Source of the DNA: Aurantiochytrium sp. KH105
Lineage: Eukaryota; Sar; Bigyra; Thraustochytrida; Thraustochytriidae
Assembly: GCA_003116975.1 (NCBI GenBank)
Contig: BGKB01000060.1
Coordinates: 62,001-126,000, forward strand
Direction of reading: 5' to 3'
Length of the DNA stretch: 64,000 nt
The position numbers and the translations under genes were made by a program. Every line of letters starts with the position of its first letter. Within the stretch, counting starts at the first letter, position 1. The notes beneath the pieces are model-generated. The model was not told where the DNA came from. It saw only the letters and a list, made by a program, of their open reading frames with translations, and did no database searches. Positions 58,522-64,000 of this stretch are shown piece after piece.

Positions 58522-58875
58522 GCGCGAGGCACCGTGGCGCGGCGCAACGGGGTTGGCCTCGCGTGCGTCGCGCCACTTTGTTTCATGAGACGGTTCTCCT
58601 ACGTTTCCTCGGGCACGTTTCTGCGACGGCAACTACTTTCACGGCTCGCGAGGTGCGCGCCGGTCGGTTGGGACGAAAAACCTCGGCCAATGCTGCCGGT
58701 CTCAAGCTGGACCTTGGTCGAGGTGGAGGAAAAAGAGGCGCACAACAGCAACCAACTTGAACGAAGGAGTCAGAGCCCGATCGCGCCGACGCGTGCGACG
58801 CGGGGCGGGCCGACCCGACCCGAAGCGGAGCGGAGCGAAACGAAGCAGAAGCGGCCGTCGGAGATCCCAGACGCC
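58522..58875. promoter_or_regulatory. Short divergent promoter between the LRR-ANK gene and CLN3
   Basis: About 350 bp between ATGs. It is open in frame upstream of CLN3 as far as an ATG at 58588, so part may be an N-terminal extension. No other feature. Confidence 0.45.
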
Positions 58876-60303
58876 ATGCTGCAGCGCGCTGGCGCGAGCT
58901 CCGGGCCCAGCAGCGAGCTCCGGCGGCTTGTCGAGGAAGAAGACGGTGCTCGCAGCGACGTCGCCGCACTCTTGCACGACGGCGAGAACGCCTTGGAGGC
59001 GAGCACCGCCGAAGGCGTCACACGGGGTTCCGCTGGCCGGGAGCCGGGCCTGAGCGCGGGAGAAATGGACGAGGAAAGCCTGCTGGGGACGGAAAGGCGG
59101 AATAATCGTGCTCAAGACTCCGACAAATGGCTGGGGCCTTGCAGCGGAAACGTGAGCGCGACGGCCGTGGGATTTTGGCTGCTGGGACTCATGAATAACG
59201 CCACCTTTGTGATTATGAACGCTGGCGCCAAAGAGATTTTTGCAGAAGGCGTTGGCGGCGTCTATCTCGCCAACGTGCTGCCATCCTTGTTCGTCAAGGC
59301 GAGCGCGCCGTTTTGGTTTCACTTGGTCCCCTACCACGTGCGAATCACACTTTGCGCAGCGCTGACGGTGGCCTGTCTGAGCACTGTTGCTCTTGGGCAG
59401 AGTTTGGGTGTGCAGCTCTTTGGCGTTGCCGTCGGTGCCTTTGCAGGATCTTTGGGGGAGGCCAGCTTCCTTGCATACAGCGCCTTTTTCGATGGCCCGA
59501 CGGCGCTCACGGCGTGGTCGAGCGGTACAGGCTTTGCAGGAGTTTTTGGTTATTTTTGGGTGGTTTTCTTGACCAAAGCGCTTGGATTCACATTTCGCGC
59601 ATCGCTTTTACTTGCCATGGTGCTGCCAGTTGCTTTTTTGTTTGTGTTCTTTCGTATTCTAGCGCCCGCGCGCGCTGCGCGAAGGCCAACGCATGCGGCA
59701 GCGGGACGTACGCGCGAGGCACATCACGACTGGAGTGCATGGGAGCGCGTGCAGATTTTTGCATCCCTTTGGGAGTTCACGGTGCCATTATTTTTGGTTT
59801 ACTTTGCAGAATATGCGATGCAATCGGGAACGTGGGCAGCAATCGGGTTCCCCATTGACAGCAAAGCAGCACGAGACGACTTTTACGTTTTTGCAAATTG
59901 GTTGTACCAAGTGGGCGTCTTTGTTTCCCGTAGCTCGGGGACGCTTTTGCGCCTGAGCAAACGGGACCTCTGGCTCATGCCCGTTTTGCAAATGGTGCTC
60001 TTGGTTTTCTTTACGGCAAATGGGGTCTGGCACTTTTGGTGGAATCAGAGTTTGCTGGCATTGGCGTTCGTGGTGGGTCTTTTGGGCGGGGCGGTATATG
60101 TACACGGCTACATTCTCATTTCGCGAGAGGTGGCTCCGGAACGTAAGGAGTTTGCACTTGCAAGTGCCTCGCTGGCAGACACTTTGGGCATAATGCTGGC
60201 CAACATGACCGGCATCATCATTCAGGGATGTCTGTACGCAGTGAACGACCTTACAGATGAGGGGCGGCCACCCGCATTTACGTGCGGGAAAAAGTATGAT
60301 TGA
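58876..60303 (+). CDS. CLN3: CLN3/battenin lysosomal membrane protein
   Basis: The protein has 475 residues from the ATG at 58876. An upstream in-frame ATG at 58588 would add 96 low-complexity residues and is less likely. A hydrophilic acidic N-terminus precedes about eleven TM segments. Battenin hallmarks are present: FWLLGLMNNATFVIMNAGAK in TM1, SLGEASFLAYSAFF, AWSSGTGFAGVFGYFW, FLVYFAEYAMQSGTW, NWLYQVGVFVSRSSG, and the C-terminal VYVHGYILISREVAPERKEF and ASLADTLGIMLANMTGI. CLN3 is a lysosome/vacuole membrane protein of the MFS fold, required for glycerophosphodiester clearance and luminal pH balance; its loss causes juvenile Batten disease in humans. The C-terminus ends without an obvious CaaX box. 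Intronless. Confidence 0.95.
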   Translation: MLQRAGASSGPSSELRRLVEEEDGARSDVAALLHDGENALEASTAEGVTRGSAGREPGLSAGEMDEESLLGTERRNNRAQDSDKWLGPCSGNVSATAVGFWLLGLMNNATFVIMNAGAKEIFAEGVGGVYLANVLPSLFVKASAPFWFHLVPYHVRITLCAALTVACLSTVALGQSLGVQLFGVAVGAFAGSLGEASFLAYSAFFDGPTALTAWSSGTGFAGVFGYFWVVFLTKALGFTFRASLLLAMVLPVAFLFVFFRILAPARAARRPTHAAAGRTREAHHDWSAWERVQIFASLWEFTVPLFLVYFAEYAMQSGTWAAIGFPIDSKAARDDFYVFANWLYQVGVFVSRSSGTLLRLSKRDLWLMPVLQMVLLVFFTANGVWHFWWNQSLLALAFVVGLLGGAVYVHGYILISREVAPERKEFALASASLADTLGIMLANMTGIIIQGCLYAVNDLTDEGRPPAFTCGKKYD

Positions 60304-60635
60304 TTGATGGATTGTTTGCTTGGTTGATTGATTTATTGATACGAGCGCTTCGTCCTCCATTTTTTGTCAAACGGAGCGAATGAGAGGCTGCGCAACAAGT
60401 CTCAAGAGCCAACGACAAATCATCAGGCTTAGGAAAGAGCCTTCCTTTGGTGAAATGTACCTGTGTCTTTCATCTTTTATCATTGTGCGCGTAGCCAACA
60501 AGAACTTGGTATGCCCAAGAAATGCGGCATGTCCCGAAAATTGAGCTCTTGGCAAGAGTCAGCCAAAGGTAGGTAGGCCTACTTTTTAAAAATGTGTGAA
60601 AAAATAATTACAAAAATGCGTCGCGCGCCCACTTT
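60304..60635. other. Convergent gap between CLN3 and the EDR2-C gene
   Basis: About 330 bp, AT-richer, with a (TTGA)n-like stretch right after the CLN3 stop (60299-60341). No gene was seen. Confidence 0.45.
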
Positions 60636-61664
60636 CTAATCTTTCTTTGGCCTGTAGTCCTTGTCGAGTTCGATACAAACGTCGCTGAGACTTACATAGT
60701 TCCAGCGAACAACGCCAAGAATGAGCTCTGGCAACTCAGCCTCTTCCTGAGCCTCGACAAGCCAGGTGGTGTCGACAACAATTTTGCCACTCGTTTTGAG
60801 AATGCTCGAGTTGAGCATGGAAGCCACGTAACTGGACCCGACATCCTGGTCCATTTCAAAGTAGTTCGGGCCCTCGAAGCAGTGCGTGGTAAGTGCCTTA
60901 CCGATGATGACCGGTCGCTCGCCGCCGAGCATCTTGATGCTCTTGCGGAGCGCGCCGGGAGCTTCGCGCACCTTGAACTCAAACTTGAGTTTACTTTTGC
61001 GCATGGCGTCGTCTCCGCGCACAAAGTTTTCGTAGGCGCGGTCAAAGCCTGGCTCGTCGCCAATTTTGTAGGTCTGTGATCGCTGGAAAAGGTGAACGAC
61101 GCTGGTGTACTCGTGCTTGAAGCTGGACTTGAACATCCATGTCACAATGAGGAATTCGGGCATGCCGTCTTCGGCGTGATCCTTGGATCCCTGCGTGGCA
61201 ATGAAGTTCTTGAGTTCCTCGACCTTGCTGGCTACATGCGAGAGGGACTTGCGCGCGCGAAAGACGTTGACGCCCACGATGTTGTATGCAGAGGTGGGCG
61301 AGGGTCGCTTTGGTGCCGCCGTGGTCTTTTTCGTGCCGGAGAGGTAGCCAATGTCGCGGACATTGAAGTCTGTGCTGGGCGGGTTCGTGTATGAGTTCTT
61401 GAGCTCTTCGGGGGAGCTCTTGGAGACGGTGTCGAGGTTGACGAAGCGTGGTAGGTGCATGGACCATTCTTTGAAGGCGGGCGCCGAAGTTGCGTCGCCG
61501 TTGGCCTTTTCCGAAGGCGCGGGCGGAGCGTCGACGGCCGCTGCGGTCGCTCCGGCTTTGGCGCTCGCCGTCTGAAGGTGCATGTTTTCCTTCTTGACAT
61601 CGTGCGGGAGCACGGAGTTGTTCACCGGCATCACCACCTCCTTCTTCTCCACGCGCGGGGCCAT
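60636..61664 (-). CDS. EDR2 C-terminal (DUF1336) domain protein
   Basis: The protein has 342 residues from the ATG at 61664. The first ~90 residues are polar and Ala/Lys-rich. Residues about 95-335 are an EDR2-C domain: DFNVRDIGYLSGTKKT, FLIVTWMFKSSFKHEYTSVV, FDRAYENFVRGDDAMRKSKL, the signature block RPVIIGKALTTHCFEGPNYF then DQDVGSSYVASMLNSSI, and ELPELILGVVRWNYVSL. In plants EDR2 pairs this domain with PH and START lipid-binding modules and restrains defence-linked cell death. Stramenopiles often have it alone, as here. Plant START-DUF1336 proteins bind phospholipids, so a lipid-binding or membrane-contact role is plausible. No TM segment or signal peptide. Intronless. Confidence 0.9.
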   Translation of the reverse strand: MAPRVEKKEVVMPVNNSVLPHDVKKENMHLQTASAKAGATAAAVDAPPAPSEKANGDATSAPAFKEWSMHLPRFVNLDTVSKSSPEELKNSYTNPPSTDFNVRDIGYLSGTKKTTAAPKRPSPTSAYNIVGVNVFRARKSLSHVASKVEELKNFIATQGSKDHAEDGMPEFLIVTWMFKSSFKHEYTSVVHLFQRSQTYKIGDEPGFDRAYENFVRGDDAMRKSKLKFEFKVREAPGALRKSIKMLGGERPVIIGKALTTHCFEGPNYFEMDQDVGSSYVASMLNSSILKTSGKIVVDTTWLVEAQEEAELPELILGVVRWNYVSLSDVCIELDKDYRPKKD

Positions 61665-61990
61665 CTTGGTCTTCTTCTATCTCTGTCCAGGTCTGCGCTG
61701 CGCTGTGCTGTTCTGCCGCTCGCTTGCTCGCTCGCTCGCTCGCTCAATCAATGCTTTTCCGCGGACCGACCGCCTGCTTGATTGCTTGCTTGGCGCTGGT
61801 TGTGACTTTTCCTGCCCTACCGGACCTCGCGGACCTCGCCTCTGCCTTTCTTCTGCAAAGCCTCTCTCTCGTACGTGGTACGTAGTCCTAGTGTCTTTGT
61901 TTTCTAACCGAGTGTCCCGACCAGGTCACAGGCGCGGCGTGGGACTCGTCGCCACCTCCCTTCTTCTCTTATACTCTATGTCCAAGCGCG

Positions 61991-62036
61991 TCTGCTCTGC
62001 TCTGCTCTGCTCTGCTCTGCTCTGCTCTGCTCTGCT
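61991..62036. repeat. (TCTGC)n pentamer array, about nine units
   Basis: Perfect pentamers upstream of the EDR2-C gene. Confidence 0.9.
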
Positions 62037-63955
62037 CCACGCTGCTCTGCTGCTCCTCGCCGGCGCGCTCCAGCTCGCGGGGTCCGTTCGAGGCGTTTCG
62101 GGTTTGCCTCTCCGCGCGGCGAGCAAGCACGCAAGCGCGCAAGCAAGCGATCGTTCGTTCGATCGCTCAGTCAGTCCCGAGCCCTCTGCGCCTTCTTCCT
62201 TTCTTCATTTCAGTCCACAACAATAGGAGCCTCGTTAGTATCGGCCCGACATTTTGATATCATCACGGGGCAATAAAGGGCTGTTTTTCCGACATTGTGA
62301 GTATTGATAATAACATTTGAAAATTGAATTCATCGCTTGCAGAACCCTTTTTAAATAAGGGACAAGGGCGTTTTGTCCCGGGTGAGGGTTTTGACGTAAA
62401 TGAGCGGCTGCGGATTGCAACACAACGTGAAGAGCAGTGCGGACGCCCTGTTACTAAGCCACGAGGGCCAAAAAGGAATGAAAAGAGCCAAAATTGTTCA
62501 AATCTNCCAGCCGCGCTCTCTCCTCCCTCTGCCCGCCTCCTGGCCGGCCTTCCTCCCTCCTCCCTCCCTCCTCGAGCGCCTCAGGCTGAACCGCCGCGGG
62601 CGCCGCGTGCAACGACCAGGCGCCGCAGGCAGCCGCGAGCGGGCGACGCTCCGGCGCGGCTCGGCGCTCGCCCCTTTCTTCGGCTCAGCCGCGCGGGCTC
62701 AGCCGCGTCGCCGCCGAGGAACTTGTCTCGCACGATCTGCCAGTCGTGCCCGGCAGCTTTCTCCTTGCGCTCTCTCCCCAGCCAGGAGACCCTCTGAATC
62801 AGCAGCAGCAGCAGTGGCAGCTGGATGGGCGGAAGTGGGCTATAGCGCGATGGCGCGCTTGCGGCGGCGGATAGCGCACTTGCGGCGCCAGGGAGGGAGG
62901 GAGGGATCCCGGGCCGCGGCGCATGGCTGGAAACGTCTCCGGCGGCGGCGGGTGCCGCGACTGCCCCGCGCGGAGCGGCGGCGGCTGACGGGCCTCGGCG
63001 AGACCCGGACCGCGCGCGCCGCAGTGCGCTGGCGCGTTCGCGGCCACGCGAGCTCGGGGCGACGGGCGGTCGGCGCGAAGGCGGGTTTCGGCGGCGCAGG
63101 AAGCCCGCGCAGGAAGCTGCAGCGGGAGGGTCGACGCGCCGAGAGCGACAGCAAAGACGACAGAGCCGGGCGCGCTCTGGCGCACAAGAAAGCAATCTAA
63201 CAAGGGCCTAGACTGGCTGTTGTAAAATGGTGGTATAAAAGGCGGAAAATGCAAGTTTAGCTGGCTGGTTAGAGGATAAGGCATCCCGGCCCGGCTCGCA
63301 CGTACCGGACCCGGAGGCGAGGAGATTGTGGCAATATGCATGGCGGAAGGGTCTGGTGGGAAGAGTCACGACAAGGAAGTTGTAGGCAACGAAGTCGCTG
63401 CTGGTGCCGGCTGAAGATGATGAAAACACCGGCAGCGGCCAGGACAGGAAGGAGATTGGAAAACCTGGAGAGCGTCGGGCTGACTGACATCGGGTTGACG
63501 GACAAGACGTCGCTGTCTGTCGATCGATCGCCACGATCGCTGCTGCACGCTACAAGCGAAGCAACTCGCTGGGAACACAAAGACAACAGACAACTGACAA
63601 GATCAAGATCATCAACAACTGCAAACAGCATGGACGTCGTCTCGACGCCACACGAGTGGTGTGGCCACCACTTTCGGAGCTGTGCTCTGATCTGCTCTGC
63701 TCTGCTTTCATTCTTTTGCTTTGCTTTCGCGAGCTGCATGCGCCTGCGCGTGCTCTCGCTCGCTGTTGGCGCCCGCGAAGCACTGCACGCTGTGCTGCTG
63801 GCAGCTTCAGCGTCTCAGCGCACGCTCGCACGCGGCGATCGACAAGACCTCTTCTCTCGAGTCGTTCGGCAGAGGTGCGGTGCAGAGCTACGGCGAACCG
63901 CGAGGATCGGTGTCAGTGCAGCGACAGCGAGCGGCCCTCGCTTTTGCCAATGTTG

Positions 63956-63978
63956 TCATGTCATGTCATGTCATGTCA
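63956..63978. repeat. (TCATG)n pentamer tract
   Basis: About 4.6 units near the right edge of the window; same sequence family as the CATGA tract at 27801. Confidence 0.8.
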
Positions 63979-64000
63979 GCGACAAAGCCCAGCAGCCGTG

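Larger units (their letters stand above)
61665..64000. other. 2.3 kb right-end region without a convincing gene
   Basis: It contains TCGC tetramers (about 61724-61746), a TCTGC pentamer array (61991-62036), an AT-richer patch (62230-62400), an ambiguous base at 62506, a GC-rich Arg-coding-looking stretch (62550-63150) with no family resemblance, and a TCATG array at the extreme right. Long frames here overlap on both strands and look compositional. Confidence 0.45.

Noticed and set aside
62324-63341. Arg/Ala-rich frames near the right end
   Set aside because: Overlapping frames on both strands, compositionally biased, one crossing the ambiguous base at 62506; no motif or start context supports a gene.
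1-64000. tRNA, rRNA, CRISPR, viral or transposon genes
   Set aside because: I looked for T-loop-like GGTTCRANTCC boxes, rRNA-like blocks, spaced repeats and reverse transcriptase, integrase, transposase or capsid motifs and saw none. A covariance or profile search would be needed to exclude small ones.

Overview
This 64 kb window is nuclear DNA from a GC-rich, gene-dense protist. Genes lie on both strands at roughly one per 2.5-3 kb, mostly uninterrupted. Where I could resolve introns (26S proteasome ATPase Rpt2, a MORN protein, the histidine fusion gene) they are short GT-AG introns of about 100-280 nt. The gene content is eukaryotic: Rab1, Rpt2, CLN3, Borealin, a Golgi nucleotide-sugar transporter, mitochondrial bL32 and an EDR2-C protein. 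A HisC-phosphatase-HisB fusion, giant PAS/multi-TM proteins and TPR or ANK signalling proteins accompany them. I infer a stramenopile, most likely a thraustochytrid (Labyrinthulomycetes). That assignment rests on style and protein flavour, not on a marker gene.

Left part (1-16 kb): the 5' end of a gene leaving the window (minus strand); a small secreted protein; a TPR plus double cyclic-nucleotide-binding protein; a 1023-residue conserved-type protein of unknown function; two tandem paralogous six-TM proteins; a TPR-prefoldin fusion; then a gene-poor stretch holding a 5'-truncated sulfatase.

Middle (16-38 kb): four-exon RPT2; a membrane-anchored coiled-coil/polyQ/Apple-like protein; a DUF4470-type protein; a two-exon MORN protein divergent from mitochondrial bL32; a 2.7 kb gene-free GC-rich leader region before RAB1; a nucleotide-sugar transporter; a TIR-like/kinesin-light-chain-type TPR protein; a signal-peptide 7-TM protein; Borealin.

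Right part (38-64 kb): two giant divergent TmcB-like PAS membrane paralogues (1668 and 1821 aa) separated by a repeat-rich 2.6 kb spacer; the trifunctional histidine gene; an LRR-ANK-(TIR-like)x2-IQ protein divergent from CLN3; an EDR2-C protein; and a 2.3 kb end region with no convincing gene.

The genes do not form a pathway cluster. The functional links I can see are within proteins (fusions) or between local duplicates. Nearly every large intergenic gap carries its own short tandem repeat (tetramers AAGC, CTGG, CCCT; pentamers GTGGC/GTAGC, GGACA, TCTGC, CATGA). I saw no tRNA, rRNA, CRISPR array or intact mobile element. Two single ambiguous bases (27322 and 62506) mark sequence uncertainty. 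All start codons given are ATG; longer reading frames opening at GTG or TTG were trimmed.
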